Positions 4,672 through 12,953 of a stretch of 38,187 bases of DNA are shown here, piece after piece (position 1 is the first letter of the stretch; each line of letters starts with the position of its first letter). Made by a program: the position numbers and the translations under genes. Source of the stretch: a virus; IMG/VR virus record IMGVR_UViG_3300035670_000613, positions 1 through 38,187 of that record; one strand, written 5' to 3'. Below the pieces are notes generated by a model, which was given only the letters and a program-made list of their open reading frames with translations, did no database searches and was not told the origin of the DNA.

Positions 4672-4911
4672 ATGCTATTCAAAATATCTAAGCCTCAACA
4701 GGAAGTTTATGAGTTTATTAGAGCCTTCATGAAGATCCATGGCTTCCCTCCGACTTACGACGAAATGGAGGAAGCATTGAAGAAAAGCAGAACGACTATC
4801 AATGGACACGTGAAGAGACTGAGAGCCAAAGGATTGTTATCAATCAAGGCTGATGCTGCTAGGGGTATTAGGTTGATTGATAGGTCTGCTAAGGCTGTGG
4901 ATCGACTTTGA
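4672..4911 (+). CDS. LexA-like winged-helix DNA-binding protein, 79 aa
   Basis: ATG 4672 is chosen over an in-frame ATG at 4642 because GGAG lies 7 nt upstream and 4642 overlaps the predicted -10. The pattern KPQQEVYEFIRAFMKIHGFPPTYDE (7-31), then LKKSRTTINGHVKRLRAKGLL (36-56) follows the LexA N-terminal DNA-binding domain closely, including the GFPPTYDEM turn and a recognition helix around TTINGHVKRL. There is no C-terminal self-cleavage domain. The stop overlaps the terL start. The likely role is a phage transcription regulator; a DNA-binding role in packaging is an alternative given its position between terS and terL. Confidence 0.75.
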   Translation: MLFKISKPQQEVYEFIRAFMKIHGFPPTYDEMEEALKKSRTTINGHVKRLRAKGLLSIKADAARGIRLIDRSAKAVDRL

Positions 4912-6413
4912 GCGAACTGTTAACCAGAGAAGAACTGGAAAAATATTCAGTTCTTTTAGAGAACATTCCTGCTAACTCACCACAGGCGGAGAAGGTTTGG
5001 AAGTTACTGAAGGCCCATAAGAGGGCCTTGTGTAGGGAAGGGTTTCTACCGTTTGTGCAGGAGGTCTGGCCTGCCTTTATCGGTGGTAAACACCACAAGA
5101 TCATGGCAGATGCCTTTGAGAGGGTTGCCAGAGGGGAGCTAAAGAGGTTAATCATCAATATGCCTCCCCGCCACACGAAGAGTGAGTTTGCTTCCTATCT
5201 CTTTCCGGCATGGTTTCTGGGGTTATACCCAGAGAAGAAGATCATTCAGACTGCCCACACGGCAGAGCTAGCGGTAGGGTTTGGTAGGAAGGTTAGGAAC
5301 CTGGTTGGTTCTTCTGATTATTCGCCCATCTTTCCGACCCGGCTTTCAGCCGATTCAAAAGCCGCCGGGAGGTGGAACACAAACAAGGGCGGGGATTACT
5401 TTGCTATCGGGGTAGGTGGTGCTGTTACCGGTAAGGGTGCGGATCTTTTGATTATTGACGACCCGCACTCAGAACAAGAAGCTATGCTCGGTAACCCTAC
5501 GGTCTATGACAGGGTCTATGAATGGTATTCCTCAGGTCCCAGACAACGACTGCAGCCTGGAGGATCAATAGTCATCGTTATGACCAGATGGTCAAAGAGA
5601 GACTTAACAGGACAGGTGATTAGCAATTCCGTTGCCAGGGACGGAGATCAGTGGGAAGTAATTGAATTGCCAGCAATACTTCCCTCAGGAAGACCCCTTT
5701 GGCCTGAGTTCTGGAAGCAGTCTGAACTGGAAGCCATTAAGGCTGAGATCCCGGTAGGGAAGTGGGAGGCACAGTATCAGCAGAACCCCACCTCAGAAGA
5801 GGGAGCGATCGTTAAGAGGGATATGTGGAGGATCTGGGAGAAAGATGACCCACCTTCTTGTGACTACATCATCCAGTCCTGGGACACCGCTTTTGAAAAG
5901 CACAACAGGGCAGACTTCTCCGCCTGCACCACCTGGGGGATCTTCTACAAAGAGAATGAGGAAGGGCTTGAGATCGCCAACATCATCCTTTTGGACGCCT
6001 TTAAGGAAAGAATGGAGTTCCCTGACCTTAAGAGAACCGCCATGGAGATGTACAAGGAATGGAACCCAGACACCCTCCTTGTCGAGAAAAAAGCCGCTGG
6101 GGCTCCCTTGATCTATGAAATGCGGAAGATGGGGATTCCTATGTCTGAATATACACCCTCAAAAGGTTCAGATAAGATAGCCCGTGTAAACGCTATATCA
6201 GACCTTTTTGCCTCCGGTCTGGTCTGGTGCCCCAATAAACGATGGGCGGAGGAAGTTATTGAAGAAGTTGCGAGCTTTCCCAACGGAGACCATGACGACC
6301 TTGTGGACTCAACCAGTCAAGCCCTACTGCGGTTTCGACAGGGAGGCTTTATCCGAATCCCGTCAGACGAACCAGAAAATTATGTTCGTCGTAAACGACC
6401 GAGGTACTACTAA
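4908..6413 (+). CDS. terL: Terminase large subunit
   Basis: 501 aa; a TTG start at 4908 overlaps the previous stop. The ATPase domain has a Walker A-like PPRHTKSE (86-93), Walker B LLIIDD (180-185) and a coupling-type MTRWSKRDL motif (225-233). The RNase H-like nuclease domain shows SWDTA (D326), LVEKK (E393) and NGDHDDLVDS (D461-D467), the expected acidic metal-binding residues. It is the motor and nuclease that fills the procapsid with DNA, working with TerS and the portal. The length is normal for the family. The next gene overlaps as TAATG. Confidence 0.96.
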   Translation: MSELLTREELEKYSVLLENIPANSPQAEKVWKLLKAHKRALCREGFLPFVQEVWPAFIGGKHHKIMADAFERVARGELKRLIINMPPRHTKSEFASYLFPAWFLGLYPEKKIIQTAHTAELAVGFGRKVRNLVGSSDYSPIFPTRLSADSKAAGRWNTNKGGDYFAIGVGGAVTGKGADLLIIDDPHSEQEAMLGNPTVYDRVYEWYSSGPRQRLQPGGSIVIVMTRWSKRDLTGQVISNSVARDGDQWEVIELPAILPSGRPLWPEFWKQSELEAIKAEIPVGKWEAQYQQNPTSEEGAIVKRDMWRIWEKDDPPSCDYIIQSWDTAFEKHNRADFSACTTWGIFYKENEEGLEIANIILLDAFKERMEFPDLKRTAMEMYKEWNPDTLLVEKKAAGAPLIYEMRKMGIPMSEYTPSKGSDKIARVNAISDLFASGLVWCPNKRWAEEVIEEVASFPNGDHDDLVDSTSQALLRFRQGGFIRIPSDEPENYVRRKRPRYY

Positions 6414-6997
6414 TGGATAGAAGGGAGTTTCTTCAGCTAACAGCAGCAGCACTTGGAATGGTGCTGATACCCGAATCGTTTGCTGGCGATAATGAGATTA
6501 GGAATGTTAGCGATCTGACCAAATATATCGAAGATCGTTATAAATGCTCCATTGGATCTCCTGGTCCTTTTGTTACAGAGGAAATGAACCTTAAACAAGG
6601 TTTCTGGGGATCTTTTCCCAAAGAGATGCGTTACTCAGTTATCTGCTTTGTGATGGACGAGAAAGATTCAATCCAGGCGGAAAAGGCTCTCTGTCAGTAC
6701 GCCAAGAATGAGTTCTCCAAGATTCCGACCGCAGAGATTATCTGGAGGGTAAAGCCAGAGTTTGAGTCCATGAAGCATTACGAGTTCGGAGAAAAGGTGG
6801 CCTCTTGGGCTGATATTGAGGACGGAAAACCTGTCCCTGAGAACACTGCTTACGACCCGGCAACAGATAACTATCGGGTTGTTTTAAACACCTACCAACT
6901 TAACCGGCTGCGTATGAGGCTAGCGGTTCCAACAGCCCATAACCAGTTTAAACACCTATTTATGCAAGAAGGCTCTGGAAGGGCCATAAGGATCTAA
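6413..6997 (+). CDS. Unknown protein with a Tat-type signal peptide, 194 aa
   Basis: Start ATG overlaps the terL stop (TAATG). Residues 2-8 (DRREFLQ) match the twin-arginine pattern RRxFLx, followed by a hydrophobic stretch LTAAALGMVLIP and a plausible signal peptidase site after SFA (residue 24). The remaining 170 residues form a mixed alpha/beta domain (YSVICFVMDEKDSIQAEKAL, later YRVVLNTYQLNRLRMRL) that I do not recognise. Export by Tat is inferred from the motif; a Tat signal between terminase and portal is unusual. It could also be an internal protein with a fortuitous N-terminus. Confidence 0.65.
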   Translation: MDRREFLQLTAAALGMVLIPESFAGDNEIRNVSDLTKYIEDRYKCSIGSPGPFVTEEMNLKQGFWGSFPKEMRYSVICFVMDEKDSIQAEKALCQYAKNEFSKIPTAEIIWRVKPEFESMKHYEFGEKVASWADIEDGKPVPENTAYDPATDNYRVVLNTYQLNRLRMRLAVPTAHNQFKHLFMQEGSGRAIRI

Positions 6998-6999
6998 CC

Positions 7000-9411
7000 A
7001 TGTCTATTGAAAAATCCCTCTACCAACTACCCAAGGGCGAAGAGCTTGATTCCGCCATCCCGATCGAAATGGAAATTGAGATTGAGAAGGATGAGGAAGA
7101 TGAAGAGCCAACAATCGAGGTTGAGATCAAGATAGCAACATTCGAAGAGAACCTTGCTGAAAGTATTTCTGAGAATGAACTTCTCGGAATTGCTGACGAT
7201 GTCTTGGACTACGTCAGGATTGACCTTGATTCCCGCAAGGAGTGGGAGAGAACCTATGTCAAGGGGATCAAGCTTCTAGGCCTGAGGATGGATGAGAGGA
7301 CAGAGCCCTGGGACGGGGCCTGTGGCGTCTTCCATCCCCTTCTTTCAGAGTCTGTGGTCAAGTTCCAAGCAGAGACAATGCTGGCGACATTCCCTGCTGT
7401 CGGCCCTGTGAAGACCAAGATTATCGGGAAGATCACCAAGGAGAAGGAAGAGTCAGCAAACCGGGTTCGTGAGGACATGAACTATGAACTGACGGAGAAG
7501 ATGGAGGAGTACCGAAGCGAGCATGAGAGGCTTCTGTGGGGTCTTCCCATCGCGGGATCAGCTTTTAAGAAGGTCTACTTTGATCCAGACCTAAACCGCC
7601 CTGTGGCAATGTTTGTACCAGCAGAGGACATCATTGTCTCTTACGGGGCAACCGATCTGTATTCAGCGCCCCGGATCACCCATCGGATGAAAAAGACCGA
7701 AAACGAGATCCGCAAACTGATGGCGGGAGGTTTTTATCTCTCGATAGACCTTCCGGAGCCGGATCGAATCAAGACAGACATCCAAAAGCAAAAAGATGAA
7801 GAAGACGGCATTGATGTCATCAAAGATGATCGGTACACCCTCTACGAATGCCATGTCGAGTATGACCTCCCAGGCTACGAAGACAAGGATGAGAAGGGAA
7901 ATACCACCCAGATAGCCCTCCCGTATGTCATTACGATGCTATCGACAGGGGAGGTGCTAGCGATCCGCAGGAACTACAAGGAAGATGACCCCCTGCGTAA
8001 ACGCAGGATGCACTTCGTTCACTACCCCTACATCGTTGGTTTTGGGTTCTATGGCTTCGGATTGACCCATCTGGCAGGGGGTTACGCAGAATCTGCCACC
8101 TCGATCCTCAGACAACTGGTGGATTCAGGGACCCTTTCCAATCTTCCTGGTGGATTTAAGTCAAAAGATCTGAGAACCAAGGGTGACGACACACCGATAG
8201 CACCAGGGGAGTGGAGAGATGTCGATGTTACCGGGGCCACAATCAAGGATTCCATCGTTCCTCTGCCGTATAAAGAGCCCTCAGCGACCCTCTACAGCCT
8301 CTTAGGGACGATCGTAGAGGAGGGCAGAAGGTTTGCCTCAGCCGCAGACCTAAAGATCGCTGATATGTCTGCCCAATCTCCGGTAGGGACGACCCTGGCG
8401 ATCCTGGAGAGAAACCTAAAGATCATGTCTGCGGTGCAGGCCCGTATTCATGCTGCAATGAAGCATGAGTTCAAGCTGATTGCGTCCCTGATTCGGGACT
8501 ACATGCCCCCGATCTACGGGTATGACAGCGGAGACTTCAAAGCTAAGGCATCGGATTACGAAAATGTCGAGGTAATCCCGGTTTCTGATCCAAACGCCAG
8601 CACTATGGCTCAGAAAGTCGTGACCTATCAGGCCGTTTTCCAGCTTGCACAGTCAGCGCCTGAGATTTATGACCTTCCGTACCTGCACAGACAGATGTTA
8701 GAGGTCATGGGGGTCCAGAACGTCGAGAAAATCATCCCATCAGAGGAGGATTCTGAGCCAAAAGACCCCGTGACTGAGAACATGGATGTCATCAACAGCA
8801 AACCTGTGAGGGCTTTCCAGTACCAGGACCATGAGGCCCATGTGAAAGTCCACATGAACGCCATGCAGGACCCCAAATTGCAGGCAATCATGGGTCAAAA
8901 CCCCAAAGCCCAAGCAATGATGGCGGCAATGCAGGCCCATATCGCGGAGCATGTGGCGTTCCAGTACCGGGTTGAGATCGAAAAAATGCTGGGGGTACCC
9001 CTACCTCCCGCAGAAGAAACACTACCGCCAGAGGTTGAGGTTGAAATCTCCAGAGCGGTTGCCATGGCATCAGACAAACTTCTGCAGAAAGACATCTCAG
9101 AAGCCCAACAGCAGCAAGCCCAACAGCAGGCGCAAGACCCTGTCATGCAGCTTCAAATGAGAGCCCAGGAGCTTAAAGAGGCTGAGTTCCAACACAAGAA
9201 GGCCATGGATGAGTCCAACCTTCAGATCCGTGTTGCCGAGATCCAAAACAAGGCTGCTATTGAAAACAAGCGGATAGATACACACGCAGAGATTGCGGGT
9301 GCCCAGATCGGTGCCAAAAAGACTGATACAGCTTTAGGCATTGCCAGCAAAGAAATGATTGAAGGAGCAAAGATTGGATCTAAAGGAATTTCTCAAAGCA
9401 GAAATCGTTAA
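7000..9411 (+). CDS. Portal protein
   Basis: 803 aa starting 2 nt after the previous stop. An acidic N-terminus (residues 22-45 are mostly Glu/Asp/Ile) is followed by a portal core with ELLGIADDVLDYVR, WDGACGVFHPL and an internal WGLPIAGSAFKKVYFD segment characteristic of large portals of short-tailed phages. Residues about 690-800 are Gln-rich and predicted coiled coil, fitting the long C-terminal barrel of some podovirus portals. It forms the ring at the capsid vertex through which DNA enters and leaves. Family assignment is from pattern and position between terL and scaffold. Confidence 0.88.
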   Translation: MSIEKSLYQLPKGEELDSAIPIEMEIEIEKDEEDEEPTIEVEIKIATFEENLAESISENELLGIADDVLDYVRIDLDSRKEWERTYVKGIKLLGLRMDERTEPWDGACGVFHPLLSESVVKFQAETMLATFPAVGPVKTKIIGKITKEKEESANRVREDMNYELTEKMEEYRSEHERLLWGLPIAGSAFKKVYFDPDLNRPVAMFVPAEDIIVSYGATDLYSAPRITHRMKKTENEIRKLMAGGFYLSIDLPEPDRIKTDIQKQKDEEDGIDVIKDDRYTLYECHVEYDLPGYEDKDEKGNTTQIALPYVITMLSTGEVLAIRRNYKEDDPLRKRRMHFVHYPYIVGFGFYGFGLTHLAGGYAESATSILRQLVDSGTLSNLPGGFKSKDLRTKGDDTPIAPGEWRDVDVTGATIKDSIVPLPYKEPSATLYSLLGTIVEEGRRFASAADLKIADMSAQSPVGTTLAILERNLKIMSAVQARIHAAMKHEFKLIASLIRDYMPPIYGYDSGDFKAKASDYENVEVIPVSDPNASTMAQKVVTYQAVFQLAQSAPEIYDLPYLHRQMLEVMGVQNVEKIIPSEEDSEPKDPVTENMDVINSKPVRAFQYQDHEAHVKVHMNAMQDPKLQAIMGQNPKAQAMMAAMQAHIAEHVAFQYRVEIEKMLGVPLPPAEETLPPEVEVEISRAVAMASDKLLQKDISEAQQQQAQQQAQDPVMQLQMRAQELKEAEFQHKKAMDESNLQIRVAEIQNKAAIENKRIDTHAEIAGAQIGAKKTDTALGIASKEMIEGAKIGSKGISQSRNR

Positions 9412-9547
9412 AGAGCAGAACTCGCTCATTGACGCCATCGCGTTTAAACCCTGCAACGACTACCCAGCTTATCGGGAAGCCGTAGGGGAGATTCGCGGAT
9501 TACAACGTGTTATCAGATACCTAGAGGATCTGCCCGATGATGATTAA
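9374..9547 (+). CDS. Small helical conserved phage protein, 57 aa
   Basis: The frame overlaps the end of the portal gene. A TTG at 9374 has AAGGAG 6 nt upstream and is chosen; an in-frame TTG at 9359 would add five residues but has no ribosome site. The product (MDLKEFLKAEIVKEQ, then YREAVGEIRGLQRVIRYLEDL) is two amphipathic helices. Similar short proteins sit between portal and Cpn10 or scaffold genes in other environmental phages as I recall them. It contains a GTTTAAAC site at 9442 (AFKP codons). Function unknown. Confidence 0.6.
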   Translation: MDLKEFLKAEIVKEQNSLIDAIAFKPCNDYPAYREAVGEIRGLQRVIRYLEDLPDDD

Positions 9548-9887
9548 GTTGCCTGAACCAGTGGGTTACAAGATATTAATTGCGATACCCAAACTGGAAG
9601 ATAAGTTTGAAAACTCCAGCCTTTTAAGACCAGAAGCGTTAGCTAGAAGAGAAGAGATCGCTACCGTTGTCGGCATGGTTATTAAGCTTGGCCCGTTAGC
9701 TTACAAAGACCTAGATAAATTCCCTGAGGGACCCTGGTGTAAGGAAGGGGATTTTGTGCTGATGCGAGCGTTTTCTGGAACCCGATTCAAGATTGCTAAC
9801 GAAGAGGGTGAACAGGAGTTTCGCTTAATTAATGACGATGTCGTGGAAGGCGTTGTCGAAGACCCTCGCGGAATACTCCGCGCCTAA
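9537..9887 (+). CDS. Cpn10/GroES-like co-chaperonin
   Basis: 116 aa, overlapping the preceding gene. Residues 7-20 (EPVGYKILIAIPKL) and the pattern GDFVLMRAFSGT (71-82), then EFRLINDDVVEGVVED (94-109) align well with the beta-barrel signature of GroES (family pattern GDRVLFxxYSGTE, later a hydrophobic strand and an acidic end). Residues 21-38 would be the mobile loop that docks to GroEL. Phages such as T4 supply their own co-chaperonin (gp31) so that GroEL can fold the capsid protein; the position among head genes fits that role. Interaction with host GroEL is inferred. Confidence 0.82.
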   Translation: MMIKLPEPVGYKILIAIPKLEDKFENSSLLRPEALARREEIATVVGMVIKLGPLAYKDLDKFPEGPWCKEGDFVLMRAFSGTRFKIANEEGEQEFRLINDDVVEGVVEDPRGILRA

Positions 9888-9896
9888 GGAGAAATC

Positions 9897-10766
9897 ATGA
9901 ACGAAAAGCAAGAAGAGCAGTTAGAGATTGATATCGATGAAGAGAGGTTTGAGATTATCGATGACACCCCGGAGCAGGATCGAGATAAGGGTGACCCTAT
10001 AGACCCTATTAAAGCTGATATTCCTGACGATGAGATCTCTCAGTACAGCGAAAATGTCCAGAAAAGGATTAAAGACCTAAAAAGGGCCTATCACGACGAG
10101 CGCAGGGCTAAAGAGGCCCGTGAGCGAGAGCGGGAAGAGGCTCTTAATTACGCCAAACAGGTCATTGAGCAGAATAAACTCCTGCAGCAAAAGCTTTCCC
10201 AGGGTGAGCAGGTCCTGGTTGCTAGCCAAAAAGACCGGGTAACAGCCCAGCTATCTCAGGTAGAAAAGGAATACAAAGAGGCTTATGAGGCCGGTGATTC
10301 CGAGAAAATGCTGGAGGCCCAGAAAAAGCTGGCAAAGTTTGTTGCAGAGCAGCGAGAGGTAGAGACTTACCGCCCTGTTTACCAAACCCCTTTACAACCT
10401 CAAAATAATCCTGTACAAATACCCAATGTAGTACCGGATGAACGCACTCGCCGGTGGGTCCAAAGCAACCAATGGTTTGAAACAGACCCAGTAATGAGAG
10501 GCGCCGCTTATGGTATTCACGACTCATTAGTCGCCGCAGGGTATAAAGCAGGAAGTGATGCGTATTTTCAAGAGGTGGATGCGAGAATACGCGAGGCATT
10601 TCCCCACAAATTCAGGCAATCAAAGCCTGCCAACGTAGTCAGTCCAGCTAGCAGGTCTAGCGGTACTGAGAAAATACGGATAACGAAGAGCGCAGTTAAT
10701 ACAGCCAAAAGGCTGGGCGTCCCGTTAGAGGTATACGTTAAAGAAGCTGCAAAGCTTAGTAGCTAA
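9897..10766 (+). CDS. Probable scaffolding protein
   Basis: 289 aa with GGAGA upstream. It has an acidic N-terminus (1-45), a long charged coiled coil at about 50-155 (RIKDLKRAYHDERRAKEAR, then repeated KEYKEAYEAG-type heptads), a Pro/Gln-rich linker around 165-185, and a C-terminal helical part. This composition and the position between portal and capsid genes match phage scaffolding proteins, which guide capsid assembly and then leave. No sequence signature proves it; position and composition are the basis. Confidence 0.7.
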   Translation: MNEKQEEQLEIDIDEERFEIIDDTPEQDRDKGDPIDPIKADIPDDEISQYSENVQKRIKDLKRAYHDERRAKEAREREREEALNYAKQVIEQNKLLQQKLSQGEQVLVASQKDRVTAQLSQVEKEYKEAYEAGDSEKMLEAQKKLAKFVAEQREVETYRPVYQTPLQPQNNPVQIPNVVPDERTRRWVQSNQWFETDPVMRGAAYGIHDSLVAAGYKAGSDAYFQEVDARIREAFPHKFRQSKPANVVSPASRSSGTEKIRITKSAVNTAKRLGVPLEVYVKEAAKLSS

Positions 10767-10784
10767 CATTTGTGGAGAAATGAA

Positions 10785-11228
10785 ATGACAGATCGTATTC
10801 CCCGAGAGCTTGAAACTCGCGCAGTTAAGACTCTGAGACGCTGGCAACCCGCCACGTCACTGCCTGACCCCCAACCGCAAAATGGTTGGAATTTTCGCTG
10901 GATTCGTGTTGCCACCAACGGCAAGACGGATGAGCAGAATTATTCCGCTAAGAGGACGGAAGGATGGGAACCCGTTAGGCCTGAAGATCACCCAGAGGTA
11001 GAGATCTTCTCCGAAGGCCAAAAATCAAATATTGAAATTGGTGGATTGGTCTTATGCAAGACCCCGGCTGAGTTCGTGCAGCAAAGAACTGATCATTATC
11101 AGAAATTTACTGCCGCTCAGACACAGTCTGTAGAAACCAATCTGATGAAAGATAGTGACCCAAGAATGCCAATGTTTAGTGAGCGTAAATCTACGACCAC
11201 ACGTGGCACTGGACTTAATAGGAGCTAG
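10785..11228 (+). CDS. Head-region protein of unknown function, 147 aa
   Basis: ATG 10785 has GGAG 7 nt upstream and is preferred over an upstream in-frame TTG at 10770. The product opens MTDRIPRELETRAVKTLRRW and contains a Trp-rich beta segment (GWNFRWIRVATNGK at about 34-47) and a Gln-rich helix near 100-125. It lies between scaffold and two virion proteins, so a minor head role is likely. Family not recognised. Confidence 0.65.
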   Translation: MTDRIPRELETRAVKTLRRWQPATSLPDPQPQNGWNFRWIRVATNGKTDEQNYSAKRTEGWEPVRPEDHPEVEIFSEGQKSNIEIGGLVLCKTPAEFVQQRTDHYQKFTAAQTQSVETNLMKDSDPRMPMFSERKSTTTRGTGLNRS

Positions 11229-11230
11229 AA

Positions 11231-11893
11231 ATGGCATACCCCACCGTATCAAAGCCTTATGGGCTTATCCCGATCAATCTGATCGGCGGTCAGGTTTATG
11301 CTGGAGCAACCCGGAAGCGTCGAATTGCAAGTGGTTATGGCACTTCGATCTTCTATGGTGATCTGGTTAAGCTGACTACTGACGGAACGATCGTTCTTGC
11401 TGATGAAACCGCTACCGGGCCTTCTACGGGCTTTGCTGGCGTTTTCCTTGGTTGCAACTTTATTAATCCCTCCACCAAACAGCTTCAGTTCCAGCAGTAT
11501 TATCAGGCTAACACTACCGTCCCTGCGGGTACGATTATTGAAGCCATTATCTGCGACGATCCTGATGCCCTGTTTAAAGTGGCTGTCGTTTCCGGAACCA
11601 CGGTTGTTACCGGTGTTCAGTACAGCGCCATTGGCGAAAATGCTGACCTGGTTCAAAACTCTGGTGTAGCTGCAACTGGCAACTCTCAAGTCGCCATTAA
11701 TGCAACTACCGGAACTGCTAGGACTAAACCAATCCGCATCGTGGATGTTGTTCCTGACACCTCTTATGTCGATACTGGAACTGGCAATATTCTGTTCCCT
11801 GAGGTAATCGTCAAGATCAATGCTCCGTCTGTTGATGGCGATGGCGTACCGTCTGGCGGTCATATGTACAACAACCCGCTGGGTATTGCTTAA
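11231..11893 (+). CDS. Probable capsid decoration or minor head protein, 220 aa
   Basis: Starts 2 nt after the previous stop with AGGAG upstream. Opening MAYPTVSKPYGLIPINLIGGQV and a long series of beta segments rich in Thr, Val and Gly (for example AIICDDPDALFKVAV near 98-112) resemble beta-barrel head proteins that are encoded just before major capsid genes. It ends GHMYNNPLGIA. The role is inferred from fold-type composition and neighbourhood. Confidence 0.65.
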   Translation: MAYPTVSKPYGLIPINLIGGQVYAGATRKRRIASGYGTSIFYGDLVKLTTDGTIVLADETATGPSTGFAGVFLGCNFINPSTKQLQFQQYYQANTTVPAGTIIEAIICDDPDALFKVAVVSGTTVVTGVQYSAIGENADLVQNSGVAATGNSQVAINATTGTARTKPIRIVDVVPDTSYVDTGTGNILFPEVIVKINAPSVDGDGVPSGGHMYNNPLGIA

Positions 11894-11904
11894 GGAGCTA
11901 AATC

Positions 11905-12816
11905 ATGGCTGCTATTTCACGCGCACAGATGTTAAAGGAACTCCTCCCAGGGCTTAATGCTCTGTTTGGTCTGGAGTATGCAAAGTATGGAGAAGAGCAC
12001 AAAGAGATTTTCGAAACGGAAACCTCTGAGCGTTCTTTTGAAGAGGAAACCAAGCTGTCCGGTTTTTCTGCCGCTCCGGTAAAGAACGAAGGTGCTGCAA
12101 TTGCGTATGACAACGCGCAAGAGGCATGGACCGCTCGTTATGATCACGAGACCATCTCCCTTGGTTTCTCGATCACCGAAGAGGCAATTGAGGATAACCT
12201 CTATGACAGCCTGTCTTCCCGTTACACCAAGGCCCTGGCTCGTTCTATGGCCTACACCAAGCAGATTAAGGCTGCGAACATCCTGAACAACGGATTTTCG
12301 GCTTCCTTCCCTGGTGGTGACGGTGTATCGCTCTTCAACACCCAGCACCCCTTGGTGTCTGGTGGTGTCAACAGCAACACTCCCGCCACCCCGGCTGACC
12401 TGAATGAGACTTCTCTTGAGAACGCCGTCATTCAGATCTCTCTGTGGACGGATGAGCGTGGTCTGCTGATCGCTGCCAAGCCCAAGAAGCTGATCGTCCC
12501 CACCGGCCTGCGATTCGTTGCCAAGCGTCTGCTTGACACCGAACTGCGTGTTGCAACTGCCGACAACGATTTGAACGCCCTGAAGTCGCTCAATTCGATT
12601 CCTGAAGGCTTTGCAATCAACCACTTCCTGACTGACCCGAATGCCTGGTTCCTGACCACGGATGTTCCCAACGGTATGAAGCACTTTGTGCGGATTCCGC
12701 TGTCGAACTCTATGGACGGGGATTTTGACACCGGTAACGTCCGGTATAAGGCCCGTGAGCGTTATTCCTTCGGATTCTCCGATCCGTTGGGAATGTTTGG
12801 CTCTCCGGGAGCGTAA
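11905..12816 (+). CDS. Major capsid protein
   Basis: 303 aa with AAGGAG 8 nt upstream. It opens MAAISRAQMLKELLPGLNALFG with a helical N-terminus, then ETKLSGFSAAP, ETISLGFSITEEAIEDNLYDSL (81-102), ALARSMAYTKQIKAANILN and QHPLVSGGV, and ends with KARERYSFGFSDPLGMFG; this order matches major head subunits of the HK97-fold type with the E-loop/P-domain pattern. It follows the scaffold and is closed by a strong terminator, as expected for the most abundant virion protein. Confidence 0.87.
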   Translation: MAAISRAQMLKELLPGLNALFGLEYAKYGEEHKEIFETETSERSFEEETKLSGFSAAPVKNEGAAIAYDNAQEAWTARYDHETISLGFSITEEAIEDNLYDSLSSRYTKALARSMAYTKQIKAANILNNGFSASFPGGDGVSLFNTQHPLVSGGVNSNTPATPADLNETSLENAVIQISLWTDERGLLIAAKPKKLIVPTGLRFVAKRLLDTELRVATADNDLNALKSLNSIPEGFAINHFLTDPNAWFLTTDVPNGMKHFVRIPLSNSMDGDFDTGNVRYKARERYSFGFSDPLGMFGSPGA

Positions 12817-12850
12817 AAAGAGGGAACCTTCGGGTTCCCTTTTTTCTTTT
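12815..12850 (+). terminator. Strong factor-independent terminator after the capsid gene
   Basis: GGGAACC (12822-12828), loop TTCG, GGTTCCC (12833-12839), then TTTTTT (12840-12845); A residues before the stem mirror the T-run. This is a textbook terminator placed immediately after the capsid stop codon and would isolate capsid-level expression from the genes downstream. Confidence 0.9.
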
Positions 12851-12953
12851 AAGCGTTTAAACTTGCGTTACTAGGATTTACCACCCGTACCGACTGACCT
12901 AGCAGACATAGTAGAGACAGTACGGGGATGTGCTACTACACGAAAGGATCGTC
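12851..12953 (+). promoter_or_regulatory. Intergenic region with predicted RNA pseudoknot
   Basis: Between the capsid terminator and the next ATG (12954). It carries GTTTAAAC (12855-12862) and two interleaved stems: CCCGTAC (12884-12890) with GTACGGG (12920-12926), and TAGTAG (12909-12914) with CTACTA (12933-12938), an H-type pseudoknot ending about 15 nt before the start codon. A promoter is expected here because of the terminator, but I find no convincing -35/-10 pair. Confidence 0.4.

Noticed and set aside
10024-10053. CTGACGA followed by GAAA on the + strand, a possible third hammerhead
   Set aside because: Inside the scaffold coding frame; the segment between them does not form a closing stem II and no cleavage site or stems I/III can be paired.
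11249-12684. Two long - strand ORFs (204 and 250 codons) opposite head genes
   Set aside because: Antisense shadows of the decoration-type and major capsid genes, without start signals.
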